A DNA stretch of 64,000 bases, taken from Xanthomonas hortorum. Its GTDB lineage: Bacteria; Pseudomonadota; Gammaproteobacteria; Xanthomonadales; Xanthomonadaceae. Where the stretch lies: NCBI RefSeq assembly GCF_024339125.1, contig NZ_CP101417.1:5095001-5159000 (forward strand), read 5' to 3'. The first letter of the stretch is position 1; each line of letters begins with the position of its first letter. The notes under the pieces are model-generated. The model made no database searches. It was not told where the DNA came from and saw only the letters and a program-made list of their open reading frames with translations. The position numbers and the translations under genes are program-made. Shown here one piece after another: positions 37,288-47,700 of the stretch.

Positions 37288-38058
37288 TCAGCTGTCGCTG
37301 CGCGGAACCTGCTGCACGTCGCGCACCTGGCCGATCAGCGGCGCGGTGCCGCTGGCGCTGTCGTGGCCGAGTTGGGCCGGCTTCTTGAAGCGTGCCAGCA
37401 CCGCGGCAGCGTTGGACTCGCCTTCCATCAGGCCGGCCGCGGCCAGACGCCGGTTCAGATCGCCGTCGCCGCTGGACGATTCGAGTTCTTCGGCCGATTC
37501 GATGCGTGCGGAAGTCTCGGCCTGACGCGCCTTGATGCGCTCCAGCGATTCCAGTGCCGAGCCCATCTTGCTGCTGGCACCGGAATGCCGCGCGGCAATC
37601 GCCGCCTGCGCCTTTTGCACCGCGTCGGTGGCCTTGACCGTGTCGATCTGCTGGCGCATGCCACGCAGCTGGTTTTCGGTCTTCTGGATGGTGGCCTTGA
37701 GCGTCACCACCGACTGGTCCAGCGAGGTCTTGGAGACCTTGTCGCCGGCGTCCTCGCTTTCCAGCGCGGCGAGCTTGGTCGCCACATCGTGGGCCAGCGA
37801 TTCGTCGCCCTTGGCCAGCGCACCTTCGATATAACGCGTGTATTCGGCCATCTTGCCGGCACGCGCGTCGATCTTCTGCTGGGCCAGCTTGCTCTGTGCC
37901 ATCAGCTTGGTCAGCTCTTCGCGCGAACGCGTGAGCTGGGCGCCGGCATCGCGCATTTCCTGGTCCAGGATGCGCAGCGCATTGGCGTCGACCGCCTTCT
38001 GGCCGGTTTCGTGTGCAGTGCCACGCAGCAGCGTGATCAGCTTTGAAAAGATACTCAT
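37288..38058 (-). CDS. PspA/IM30 family membrane-stress protein (YjfJ type)
   Basis: This 256-residue protein is almost wholly helical and coiled coil (about 25-190), starting MSIFSKLITLLRGTAHETGQKAVDANALRILDQEMRDAG. ESCRT-III-like PspA/IM30 proteins polymerise on the inner face of the membrane and limit damage and proton leak. The C-terminal tail is longer than in E. coli PspA and has AAAVLARFKKPAQL. No PspF, PspB or PspC is present. It lies 12 bases after the DUF2170 gene and 25 before the channel gene. Confidence 0.9.
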   Translation of the reverse strand: MSIFSKLITLLRGTAHETGQKAVDANALRILDQEMRDAGAQLTRSREELTKLMAQSKLAQQKIDARAGKMAEYTRYIEGALAKGDESLAHDVATKLAALESEDAGDKVSKTSLDQSVVTLKATIQKTENQLRGMRQQIDTVKATDAVQKAQAAIAARHSGASSKMGSALESLERIKARQAETSARIESAEELESSSGDGDLNRRLAAAGLMEGESNAAAVLARFKKPAQLGHDSASGTAPLIGQVRDVQQVPRSDS

Positions 38059-38070
38059 GACAACACGCCT

Positions 38071-38487
38071 TTAGGAAAAGTACGGCTTGAGAGATTCGGC
38101 GGCATCCAGCGTATTGGCCGCCAGGGTCTGGATTTCCTCGTCGATCTGGTCGAGCGTGGACGACGCCGACAGTTCGCCAAAGACCACGTAGCTGTCCTTG
38201 CCGTCGACCTGCACCAGACCCAGGTTGGACAAGGGGTTGAGCGGATTGAGCCGCAGGCAGGCATCGTTGAAGGCGGCGCGGTCGCTGACCTGGTCGGCAT
38301 TGGCCAGCAGCGTGGAAACGAACACCTGCGAGCCGGAGGCGGCGACCTGGATCTGCATGTCGCCGTGGTCGGCCAGGGTGAGATTGATGGCCGGTTCCAG
38401 CCCGTCGATCAGCTCGACCTCGATCGGCTGGTCGCGGTAGCGCTCGGCCAGCAGGCCGTGCAATTCGACAGTGGTGTACTGCGTCAT
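38071..38487 (-). CDS. DUF2170 family protein (YjfI type)
   Basis: The start at 38487 (MTQYTTVELHGLLAERYRDQPIEVELIDGLE) gives 138 residues. This is a small acidic cytoplasmic protein of the YjfI family, with INLTLADHGDMQIQVAASGSQVFVSTLLANAD and NPLSNLGLVQVDGKDSYVVFGELSA. It is the first gene of the operon and is known from genomic studies as a steady partner of PspA. The promoter should lie in 38488-38759, where a CAGCTGG/CCAGCTG dyad (38607-38625) is visible. No sigma-54 site was seen. Confidence 0.82.
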   Translation of the reverse strand: MTQYTTVELHGLLAERYRDQPIEVELIDGLEPAINLTLADHGDMQIQVAASGSQVFVSTLLANADQVSDRAAFNDACLRLNPLNPLSNLGLVQVDGKDSYVVFGELSASSTLDQIDEEIQTLAANTLDAAESLKPYFS

Positions 38488-38759
38488 ACGATGTCCTGTC
38501 CTTTGGTCATGCAGCGGTGGTCGAGCAGCTGCGGTGATGCAGCAATGCTCATGCAATGGGCGGACATACTACAGACTGTCCGCGACCGGCAGAAAGGGCC
38601 GGAAGTCAGCTGGTCAGGCCAGCTGCAGGCGGAAGCAGACCACCCGTTCAGTTGGCTCGAAGCCGCACGCCGCATGCGCTGCCTGGGCGCCGCTGTCTTC
38701 CAGCCGCGCATCGGAGGCCAGCTCCGTGCAACCCTGATCTCGCCACCCGGCCGGCGCGC

Positions 38760-39359
38760 TCACGGATACAGCATCCGCTTGCTCCAGCGGCTGGCCGCAT
38801 CGGCCTCGTAGCGCCAGCGCTCGTGCAGGCGGAAGTTGGCGCCGTACCAGAACTCGAACGCCTGCGGCACCACCCGGAACCCGCCCCAGCCATCCGGGCG
38901 CGGCACCTCGCGGCTTTCGAAGGTGGCCTCGACCTTGGCGATGGCCGCGTCGAACTCCTCGCGCGAGCCCAGCGTCTGCGATTGCAGCGAGGCCCAGGCG
39001 CCGATCTGGCTCATGCGCGGGCGCGAGGCGAAATAGGCATCGGATTCGTCCGCACTCACCAACTGCACGCCACCTTCGATACGCACCTGGATGCCGGCCT
39101 CGCGCAGGCTGCGCCACAGAAACAGCAATGCCGCCTGCGGATGGGTCTGCAAATCGCGGCCCTTTGCGCTGTCCAGATGGGTGTAGAACACGAAGCCGCG
39201 CGCATCGAAGGCCTTGAGCAACACGGTGCGCGCGCTCGGCCGGCCATCCACGCTGGCGGTGGCCACGGTCATCGCGCTGGCTTCCAGTTCGGCGCTGTTC
39301 TGTGCCTCGGCGTACAGCGCGGTGAAGGTGGCAAGGGCTTCTGCGTACAGATCGGTCAT
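38760..39359 (-). CDS. pdxH: Pyridoxamine 5'-phosphate oxidase
   Basis: This 199-residue FMN enzyme oxidises pyridoxamine or pyridoxine 5'-phosphate to pyridoxal phosphate. Family motifs are [64 protein letters not shown] and the C-terminal [18 protein letters not shown] ending RMLYP. Length and termini match the family. It is transcribed alone, upstream of the PspA-type operon on the same strand, and divergent from aroK. Confidence 0.94.
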   Translation of the reverse strand: MTDLYAEALATFTALYAEAQNSAELEASAMTVATASVDGRPSARTVLLKAFDARGFVFYTHLDSAKGRDLQTHPQAALLFLWRSLREAGIQVRIEGGVQLVSADESDAYFASRPRMSQIGAWASLQSQTLGSREEFDAAIAKVEATFESREVPRPDGWGGFRVVPQAFEFWYGANFRLHERWRYEADAASRWSKRMLYP

Positions 39360-39565
39360 GACGGTGCGTGGGCAGCAAGATTGGCGCCTATTGTGGGCGC
39401 ATCGCGTGTGCTTCGCCTATGTCCGCACTGTCGCAGCCATCGATCTGCCTGCGGCGGCGGTAGGTGTCGATGCCGAGCCACGCAGTCGCAAGTCACACCG
39501 CACGAATGGTTTCAGGCCGCGTCGATCGGCCCGGCGCGCGGGCGTGAATGCTACGATCCCTGCGC

Positions 39566-40108
39566 ATGAACCCCGCTCCCAATCTCGTGATGGTCGGCCC
39601 GATGGGCGCCGGAAAAAGCTGCATCGGCCGTCGTCTGGCCGAGCGCTTCGGGCTGGAGTTCGTCGATGTGGATCAGGCCATCGTCGAGCAGGCGGGCAAG
39701 AGCATCCCCGCCATTTTCGAACAGCACGGCGAAGCACGGTTTCGCCAGCACGAACTCGAGACCCTGCAGGCACTGCTGGAGCAGGACAACAAGTTGATTT
39801 CCACCGGTGGTGGCGCAGTGCTGGATCCGCTCAACCGCCAGCGCATCCGCGAGCGCGGCTTTGTGGTCTATCTGCATGTGAGCGTGCCGGCGCAGTTGAC
39901 GCGGCTGGCTCGCGACCGCAATCGCCCGCTGTTGCAACGCGCTGACCGCGAGCAGGTGCTGCACGCGATGGCCGCGCAGCGCACCCCGCTGTACCAGGAG
40001 GTCGCCGACCTCAGCCTGGAAACCGATCATTTCTCCCCCGCCGAGGCCACCGCGCAGCTGGTGCTGCGCCTGGCCGCGCAATGGCGCATGTCGAGTACCC
40101 CCGCATGA
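39566..40108 (+). CDS. aroK: Shikimate kinase
   Basis: The start at 39566 ([37 protein letters not shown]) is preferred over an ATG six codons upstream because it matches the family N-terminus. The product is 180 residues. The P-loop is GPMGAGKS and the substrate-binding residues lie in [19 protein letters not shown] and STGGGAVLD. It phosphorylates shikimate in aromatic amino acid synthesis. Its stop overlaps the aroB start by ATGA. Confidence 0.94.
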   Translation: MNPAPNLVMVGPMGAGKSCIGRRLAERFGLEFVDVDQAIVEQAGKSIPAIFEQHGEARFRQHELETLQALLEQDNKLISTGGGAVLDPLNRQRIRERGFVVYLHVSVPAQLTRLARDRNRPLLQRADREQVLHAMAAQRTPLYQEVADLSLETDHFSPAEATAQLVLRLAAQWRMSSTPA

Positions 40109-41217
40109 CACTTCCCCGTTCCTCGCGCAGCGTCGATGTCGACGGTGCGCAGCCCTACACCATCACCATTGCGCCCGGCCTGCTGGCCGATGGCGCGCGC
40201 CTGGCCAGTCATGTGCGCGGCCGCCACGTGCTGCTGCTCAGCGACTCGCAGGTGGCCCCGCATTACGCAGCCACGGTGCGCAGCGCACTGTTGCAGGCGC
40301 GCCCCGACCTGCAGCTCGGCGAGCTGGTGATCGCCGCCGGCGAAGCCTCCAAGACGCTGGATAACTTCGGCGCTGCGATCGCCGCGCTGGCCGAGTTGGG
40401 CGCCACCCGCGACGCCTGCGTGTTCGCACTCGGCGGCGGCGTGGTCGGCGACCTGGCCGGCTTCGCAGCGGCCTGCTGGATGCGCGGGGTGGATTGCGTG
40501 CAGCTGCCCACCAGCCTGCTGGCGATGGTGGATTCGTCGGTCGGCGGCAAGACTGCGGTGGATATCCCGCAGGGCAAGAACCTGGTCGGCGCGTTTCATC
40601 CGCCACGCGCGGTGATCGCCGACACAGACACCCTGCGCACCCTGCCACCGCGCGAGCTACGTGCGGGTCTGGCCGAGGTGATCAAGTACGGCGCCATCCG
40701 CGACCCGTTGTTCTTCCAGTGGCTGCATGCCGAACGCCGCGCGCTGCTGGACAGCGACGCCGCAGCGCTGGCCCAGGCCATTGCGCGCAGCTGCGAGCAC
40801 AAGGCCGAGATCGTGGCGCGCGATCCGCTGGAAAAAGGCGAGCGCGCTCTGCTCAACCTGGGCCACACCTTCGGCCACGCGATCGAGACCGAACAAGGCT
40901 ACGGCGCGCCCGGCAACGACAACCTCAACCATGGCGAAGCCGTGGCGGTGGGCATGGTGCTGGCCGCACGGCTCTCGGCCGCGCTGGGCATGAGCACTGC
41001 GCAGGACACCGAGGCGCTGCGCGCCCTGCTGCACGACTTCGACCTGCCCACCGAGATCCCGGCCGGTCTGTCGCCGGAAGCGCTGCTGGGGCGTATGCGT
41101 CTGGACAAGAAGAACATCGCCGGCCGCCTGCGCCTGGTGTTGTGGCGCGGCATCGGCAAGGCCGAGGTGGTGCCCGATGTGGACGAGGCCGCGGTGCTGG
41201 AGATTCTGGCGAGCTGA
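40105..41217 (+). CDS. aroB: 3-dehydroquinate synthase
   Basis: The start at 40105 overlaps the aroK stop and gives 370 residues. An in-frame ATG inside aroK at 40081 is less likely. NAD-binding and metal-site segments are [58 protein letters not shown] and [11 protein letters not shown]. The enzyme converts DAHP to 3-dehydroquinate. aroK-aroB is the usual proteobacterial pair. Confidence 0.95.
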   Translation: MTLPRSSRSVDVDGAQPYTITIAPGLLADGARLASHVRGRHVLLLSDSQVAPHYAATVRSALLQARPDLQLGELVIAAGEASKTLDNFGAAIAALAELGATRDACVFALGGGVVGDLAGFAAACWMRGVDCVQLPTSLLAMVDSSVGGKTAVDIPQGKNLVGAFHPPRAVIADTDTLRTLPPRELRAGLAEVIKYGAIRDPLFFQWLHAERRALLDSDAAALAQAIARSCEHKAEIVARDPLEKGERALLNLGHTFGHAIETEQGYGAPGNDNLNHGEAVAVGMVLAARLSAALGMSTAQDTEALRALLHDFDLPTEIPAGLSPEALLGRMRLDKKNIAGRLRLVLWRGIGKAEVVPDVDEAAVLEILAS

Positions 41218-41251
41218 GCAACGCCATCACTCACTAGTCTCCGGCGCATTC

Positions 41252-41317
41252 GTAGGAGCGCCCCCGGGCGCGACAGGGCCTTCCCGATAAATCCCATCGC
41301 GCCCAGGTGCGCTCCTA
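41252..41317. repeat. REP-like GTAG hairpin
   Basis: GTAGGAGCGC (41252-41261) pairs with GCGCTCCTA (41309-41317) around a G/C-rich interior with further internal pairing (GGGCGCGA / TCGCGCCC). It has the GTAG-headed form of REP elements in Pseudomonas, Stenotrophomonas and Xanthomonas. It lies 34 bases past aroB and may end or stabilise that transcript. Confidence 0.7.
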
Positions 41318-41409
41318 TGCACTGCCTGCCAACGCTCCCTTCGCAAGCGGAGCAACCCGGCGCGCCCACTGCTCCCAGCCTTCAGCACCGCCCGGCTACA
41401 ATCGGCGCC

Positions 41410-41661
41410 ATGCGTATCCACTTGCAACACGATCCCGGCGGCAATGCGCCGTTGCGTTATGTCCAGCTGACCCTGCAACCGGATCTGTTCGGTGGCTGGG
41501 AGCTGCTGCGCGAGAGCGGCGAGATCGGTGGACGCTCGCAGCTGCGACGCGACCAATATCTGCTGCAGGATGAGGCGGACCGGGCCTTCGACAAGGCGCG
41601 CGACACCCACCTCAAACGCGGCTTCCAACTCATCACCGGCGGCGCCGACGCGCCGCGCTGA
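41410..41661 (+). CDS. Small WGR-domain protein
   Basis: The start at 41410 (MRIHLQHDPGGNAPLRYVQLTLQPDLFGGWELLRESGEIGG) gives 83 residues, almost entirely one WGR domain. The Trp-Gly-Arg core is represented here by GGWELLRESGEIGGRSQ, and the segment DEADRAFDKARDTHLKRGFQ follows. Stand-alone WGR proteins are thought to bind nucleic acid, and no specific role is known. It ends 9 bases before hemE and probably shares a transcript with it. Confidence 0.82.
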   Translation: MRIHLQHDPGGNAPLRYVQLTLQPDLFGGWELLRESGEIGGRSQLRRDQYLLQDEADRAFDKARDTHLKRGFQLITGGADAPR

Positions 41662-41670
41662 GGAACACCC

Positions 41671-42735
41671 ATGCTCAAGAACGATCGCCTGTTGCGTGCC
41701 CTGAACCGCCAGCCCGTCGACCGCACCCCCGTGTGGCTGATGCGCCAGGCCGGCCGGTATCTGCCGGAATACCGCGCCACCCGCGCGCGCGCCGGCAGCT
41801 TTTTAGGCATGGCCAAGAACCCCGAGATCGCCTGCGAGGTGACGCTGCAGCCGCTGCAGCGCTTTCCATTGGACGCGGCGATCCTGTTCTCCGACATCCT
41901 GACCATCCCCGACGCGATGGGCCTGGAGCTGTACTTCGTCGAAGGCGAAGGTCCCAAGTTCCGCCATCCGGTGCGCGATGCCGCCGCGATCCATCGGCTG
42001 GGCGTGCCAGACATGGAAACCGAGCTGCGTTACGTGATGGATGCGGTGCGCCTGATCCGCCGCGAGCTGGATGGTGCGGTGCCGCTGATCGGTTTCTCCG
42101 GCAGCCCGTGGACGCTGGCCTGCTACATGATCGAAGGCGGCGGCAGCAAGGAATACGCGCGCATCAAGGCAATGGCCTTCAACGCGCCGGAGGTGCTGCA
42201 TCACCTGCTCAGCACCGTCACCGATGCAGTGATCGCCTACCTGTCGGCACAACGCGCGGCTGGTGCGCAGGCACTGCAGGTGTTCGACACCTGGGGCGGC
42301 GTGTTGTCGCCGGCGATGTACCGCGAGTTCTCGCTGCCCTACCTCACCCGCATCGCGCGTGAGCTGGAGCGTGGCGACGGCGCCGAGCGCACCCCGCTGG
42401 TGTTGTTCGGCAAGGGCAACGGCGCCTACGTGAGCGAACTGGCCGCCAGCGGCGCCGAAGCGGTGGGCGTGGACTGGACCATCTCGCTGGCCGACGCCGC
42501 ACAGCGCGCTGGTGGCCGCGTCGCCCTGCAAGGCAACCTGGACCCGGCCACCCTGTACGGCTCGCCCGAGGCGATCCGCGCCGAGGTCGGCAAGACCCTG
42601 GACAGCTACGCCCAAGGCAACGGCGGCTCGCGCGAAGGCCACGTCTTCAACCTCGGCCACGGCATGTCGCCGGACATGAATCCCGAACATGTTGGGGTGT
42701 TGGTGGAAGCGGTGCAGACGTTGAGCAAGCGCTGA
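41671..42735 (+). CDS. hemE: Uroporphyrinogen decarboxylase
   Basis: This 354-residue enzyme converts uroporphyrinogen III to coproporphyrinogen III in haem synthesis. Diagnostic motifs are the N-terminal [19 protein letters not shown], the catalytic-aspartate segment [14 protein letters not shown], and [40 protein letters not shown] closes the family signature. The start follows GAGGAACACCC. The length is standard. Confidence 0.96.
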   Translation: MLKNDRLLRALNRQPVDRTPVWLMRQAGRYLPEYRATRARAGSFLGMAKNPEIACEVTLQPLQRFPLDAAILFSDILTIPDAMGLELYFVEGEGPKFRHPVRDAAAIHRLGVPDMETELRYVMDAVRLIRRELDGAVPLIGFSGSPWTLACYMIEGGGSKEYARIKAMAFNAPEVLHHLLSTVTDAVIAYLSAQRAAGAQALQVFDTWGGVLSPAMYREFSLPYLTRIARELERGDGAERTPLVLFGKGNGAYVSELAASGAEAVGVDWTISLADAAQRAGGRVALQGNLDPATLYGSPEAIRAEVGKTLDSYAQGNGGSREGHVFNLGHGMSPDMNPEHVGVLVEAVQTLSKR

Positions 42736-42854
42736 TCCAGGTGCGATCGACAGCGCGCGAGTAGCGCTGTCGATGGCTCGCTCAGAAGCCGATCAGTCAA
42801 CCAGACGCCGCTCTCTTTCCTACAGCCACCGGCAACAACCGGTGGTGCTCTCAT

Positions 42855-43113
42855 GCGTACCGGCGTGGGACCTTATGCGGCATGGATGCCGCAGAAGAGC
42901 TACACGGACGTACTTGCGGCGTGTCCCACGCCGGCACGCGTGCAAGCGCCCTCAGTGACCGAGCATTTCGCACAAAACCGGCAGACTTCATGTGCGCGGT
43001 CGATCGGAGCGCGGTGCCGTATCCGGTGTCGGGACACGCCGTGAATCCGTCCGTGGAGGCTCAGTAGAGGCATCCATGCCGCTACATGGTCCCGCCCCCG
43101 GATACGGCACCGC
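42855..43113 (+). repeat. Composite palindromic repeat, diverged copy
   Basis: Module A (42867-42927, core GCGGCATGGATGCCGC) is framed by arms GCGTACCGGCGT and ACGCCGGCACGC. Module B (43031-43093, ending GGTCCC) is framed by perfect 16-base arms 43011-43026 and 43098-43113. The modules match those at 30.6 kb and 63.4-64 kb, but the arm sequences are quite different and still pair. It fills most of the 560-base gap between hemE and the broken MFS gene, and the remainder shows nothing else. Confidence 0.8.
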
Positions 43114-43295
43114 GCCTTCAATATTCGCGGCCGCTGCTCGAAAAGCGATGCATTCAACCGGCATCACGCCTGCGGATTCCAAAGTAAAACCTGGCACGCG
43201 TGCACGCGCTCAGTGGCTAAATCAAACGCGTACGTTTTCTGAGTTCGTGCACATCAGCGCGGGGATAATGCGTTGTCCCTTCGACAGCGATCACC

Positions 43296-44717
43296 ATGTC
43301 TCAGCCCGTTCCCGTCTTACGTGCCTACGACAGCATCAAGCCGTTGCTGTGGCTGGTGTCGCTGGCAATCTTCATGCAGATGCTGGATGCGACCATCGTC
43401 AACACCGCGTTGCCGTCGATGGCAGCGAGCCTGCATGAAAGCCCGCTGCAGATGCAGTCGGTGGTTTTCAGTTATGCGCTTGCGGTGGCGATGTTCATCC
43501 CCGCATCGGGCTGGATTGCGGACCGCTTCGGCACCCGGCGCACCTTCCTGGCTGCAATCATCGTGTTCACGCTGGGCTCGTTGCTGTGCGCGGCCGCACA
43601 GCAGTTGCCGCAGCTGGTGGCCGCACGCGTGGTGCAGGGCATCGGCGGCGCGATGTTGCTGCCGGTGGGCCGCCTGGCGGTGCTCAAGACGGTGGCGCGC
43701 GCCGACTTCCTGCGTGCGATGAGTTTCATCGCAATTCCGGCACTGATCGGTCCGCTGATCGGCCCGACTTTGGGTGGCTACCTGGTCGAAGTCGCCTCCT
43801 GGCATTGGGTGTTCTTGATCAATCTGCCGATCGGCGTGATCGGGTTTATCGCTGCACTCAAGATCATGCCGGATCACTATGGCGATGCGCGCAAACGCTT
43901 CGATCTGATCGGCTATCTGATGCTGGCGTTCGGCATGGTGGCGCTGTCGTTGGCCTTGGACGGCATCTCCGAACTCGGCCTGCGCCACGCCTTCGTGATG
44001 CTGCTGGCGATCGGCGGGCTGGCGGCGTTGGCCGGTTACTGGCTGCATGCGGCCAGCGCGCCGGCGGCGTTGTTTCCGCTGGCCTTGTTCTAGGTCGCCA
44101 GCTTTCGCATCGGTATTTTGGGCAACCTGTTTGCGCGCGTGGGCAGCGGCTCGATGCCGTTCCTGATTCCGCTGTTATTGCAGGTGGGCCTGGGCATGAG
44201 CCCGATGCATGCGGGGCTGATGATGGTGCCGGTGGCGCTGGCCGGCATGGCCGCCAAACGCGCCGCAGTCAAGTTGGTCGGCCGCTTCGGTTACCGCCGC
44301 ATCCTGATGCTCAACACCGTATTGGTGGGACTGGCGATGGCCAGCTTCGCCTTGATCGATGTCGGTCAACCGCTATGGCTGCGGCTGGTGCAGCTGGCGT
44401 GCTTTGGCGCGGTGAATTCGCTGCAATTTACCGTCATGAATACCGTCACCTTACGTGATCTGGACCGCGACCAGGCCAGCCCCGGCAATAGCCTGCTGTC
44501 GATGGTGATGATGTTGGCCACCGGCTTCGGCGCGGCGGCGGCGGGCAGTCTGCTGGCCGCCTTCAACACGCATCTGGGCGACAGCCACGGCGCCACTGCG
44601 GCGCTGCATGCCACCTTCCTGTGCGTCGGCGGCATCACCTTGTCGTCGACATTGATCTTCTGGCAGCTGGCCGAGACGCGGCCGCACCCCAAACATGTGG
44701 AAGAAGTTGCCGAGTAG
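43296..44717 (+). pseudogene. DHA2-family drug exporter (MdtD type) with an in-frame TAG
   Basis: One frame encodes a 14-helix MFS transporter of about 473 residues, but codon 266 (44091-44093) is TAG. Upstream are the family features DATIVNTALPSMAASL and ASGWIADRFGTRRTF, and downstream RIGILGNLFARVGSGSMPFLIPLLLQVG continues in the same frame to VEEVAE. A single change such as CAG to TAG explains it. The first part ends after about seven helices and is unlikely to transport alone. Readthrough or a sequencing error is the alternative. Confidence 0.85.
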
Positions 44718-44792
44718 CCATGCGTGTGCGGCAGTACCTGGTGCAGTACGTGAGCGAATCACCACCCGGGATTTCAAGCGCGGCAATAGTTC

Positions 44793-47700
44793 TTAAATCT
44801 CCTCGCGCGGGCGCTTGCTTCGCAACGCCTCTGCGATGGTGTCGGCGAGCATGTCGCCGGTGAGTGGCTTGCGCAGGAAGCTGTCGAATCCGGCTTGCTC
44901 CGCAGTAGGCTCGGCTGCTTCATCAGAACGCGCGGTTACTGCAATCAGCGGCATGTCGTAGCCGAACACGCGCAGCTGCCGCGCCAGCGCAAAGCCATCC
45001 AGGCCCGGCAGATCCAGATCGAGCAACGCCAGGTCGAAAGTGTTGTCGGCCGCTTCGGTCAGTGCGGCCAGCCCGTGCGGTGCGTGCACCACCGAGTGGC
45101 CTTGCGAACGCAGCAGGCCAACGATGACCTCGGCGATGGTGGGGTCGTCTTCCACCAGCAGGATGCGCTGCGGGGCGACCGCTCCACCGGCACGCGCCAC
45201 CTCGCCGCCGAGCGTGGCGTTGGAGGCGACCCAACGCAGCGGTAGATCGACGACAAAGCGCGTGCCGGCGCCGAGGCGACTGATCACTTCGATATGCCCC
45301 CCCATCGCCATTGCCAGTTCCTGGCAGATCGCCAGACCCAGGCCGCTGCCACCGTAGCGCGAGGTGGTCCTGGCACCGTCGCCTTGTTCGAAACGCTGGA
45401 ACAGACGCGCTTTTTGCTCGGCATTGATGCCCGGCCCGGTATCGGCCACCTCGAAACGCAGACCTTGATACGAGCCAAGCGTGGTCAGCTTGAGGCCGAC
45501 CACGCCGCGCTCGGTGAACTTGATCGCGTTGCTGAGCAGATTGAGCAGAATCTGCCGGATACGGGTGACATCGCCGCTGGCGGTGATGTCGCCGAGCAGG
45601 CCCACTTCCAGGCTGAAACGCAGACCACGCTCCTGCGCCAGTGGCGCCATCAAGCCTTCCACTTCGGCTACCAGTTGGCGCACCGAAAAGGGCTCCAGAT
45701 CCAGTTCCAGGCGCCCGGATTCGATCCGCGCCAGATCCAGCGCATCGTTGACCAACCGCAGCAGATGCGCGCCGGCACGCCGGATCGATTCGGTATAGCT
45801 GCGCTGTTTGTTGTCCAACGAGGTCTTGAGCAATAACTCGCTCATGCCCAGCACACCAGTCATCGGCGTGCGTACTTCGTGGCCGAGCGTGGCCAGGAAA
45901 CGTGTCTTGGCGAGCGATGCCTGCTCGGCAATTTCCTGCTTGTGCACCGCCAATTGCAATGCGTTCAAGCGGCGCAGGCGACGGCGATAAAGCAAGACCG
46001 CTGCGGCGAACAGACACACTGCCAGCAGACCGAGCGCCACCAGACCCCACGGGGACAGCCACCACGGCGGCAATACCTGGAAGCGCAGGGTCTGGCTCGC
46101 CGACCAGATGCCGTCTGCAGTGCGCCCCTGCACTTCCAGCGTGTAATGACCCGGTGGCAGGCGCGAAAACAAGCGCTCGCCCGTGGCGCCCACATCGATC
46201 CAGTCCGGGTCGTAGTCACTGAGACGGAAGCGGTAACTGGTGGACTCGGGACTGGTGAAAGTGGGCATGCGCGCGACGATATGCAGGTCACGATCGCCGT
46301 CCTGCATCTGTAGCGGTGCTCTGCCGGTGACATCCAGTTCATGCTCACCGCGTCGCACACTGACACGCTCGATCAACAGCTGCGGCCGGCGTAAATTCGG
46401 ACGCATCATGGCCGGATCGAACACCACGATTCCGTCGGATGTACCACCCAGGATCTGTCCCGTGCTTGCCTGCACCAGCGTGGCCACCTGCATGGGCGAG
46501 CTGGGAAGCCCGTCATGCACGTCGTACACACGCACCAGCTTGCTGCCGGGGTCGACTCGAATCAGCCCACGATGACTGGAGACCCAGGCCACGCCGGCAG
46601 CATCGACCACCAGGCCGGTCGGCGACACCCTCGGAAACTCCTGATCCTTCCCCACCGTATCCAGATGCGTAAGCTGCGTACCGTTCCAAAGATACCGCCG
46701 CAACTCTCCTGCCAATCCAACCCAGACAATGCCGCCCTCTCCCAGTCGAAACACGTAGGTTGGCAGGGACGGCGCGCCAGGTACCGGAACGAAGCGGTCG
46801 GCAGCCGGGTCCCATCGCCATAGTCCGGCATTGTTGCTCAGCCAGATCTGTCCATCTGGCCCAATACGCATGTCCAGGACGGTCAGCGCCTTCAGTCCAT
46901 GGCTTCCATAGTCGATCGTCCTGAGCAGCTGCCCTTCGCTGCTCCAGAGCTGCACCCCATGCGTCAGCAGCGCGACCCAGATGCGTCCCTGCGCATCTTC
47001 GGCCATCCTGCCGGGTCTGCCCACATTTTCCGGATCGGCTGCCGGATCCCTGTGCTGGAGCAGCGGCCAACGCCTGACTTCCCGCGTCCGCGGGTCGTAT
47101 CGCACCAGCGTTTCCTGTACGCCGATCCAGACAATTCCCTGTCTGCTTTCGATCATGGTCTCGGGAATGCGCTCTGGATCGACCGGCGCCAGATGTTGCT
47201 TCACTCGGCCGGTGACTGGATCGAAGTACTCAAGCGCACTTCGTGTACCGACCAGCCAGATCCCGCCCGAGATCGAAGGCGCTGTCGCAACGACCGATGG
47301 GTTGGCGAGGGACTGCGTATCATCTGCGCGGCGCGAGAACAGCGCGAAGGTGTCCCAACGCGGGGGCAGATGCCACAACCCGCCCTCCAGGCTGGCAAAC
47401 CACAGCCCTCCTTCGCGGTCCTGGTAGGAGGTGATCCAGTTCCGGTTGACCAGGCCGTGCGCTGAAAAACTGTAGATCGGCACGCGTTTGATGGGCGCGC
47501 CGCCGGCGCTCATGCCAAGGCCGACATCGGTATCCAGCCAGTAGCGCCCGAGTCGATCGCGCAGCAGCACACCTTTGACCTGCGGCGTGGCCGTGACGCT
47601 TTGCCAGGGGCGAGGCACGGACCGCCCAACAGCGCTGAACTGGAACGTATTGCCCTCGATATCGGCAACCCATAGCACCTTGCCGTCCGGTTCCATATAC

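Noticed and set aside
41252-41317. CRISPR or tRNA-like structure after aroB
   Set aside because: There is a single hairpin with GTAG head and no repeated spacer units, which fits a REP element.
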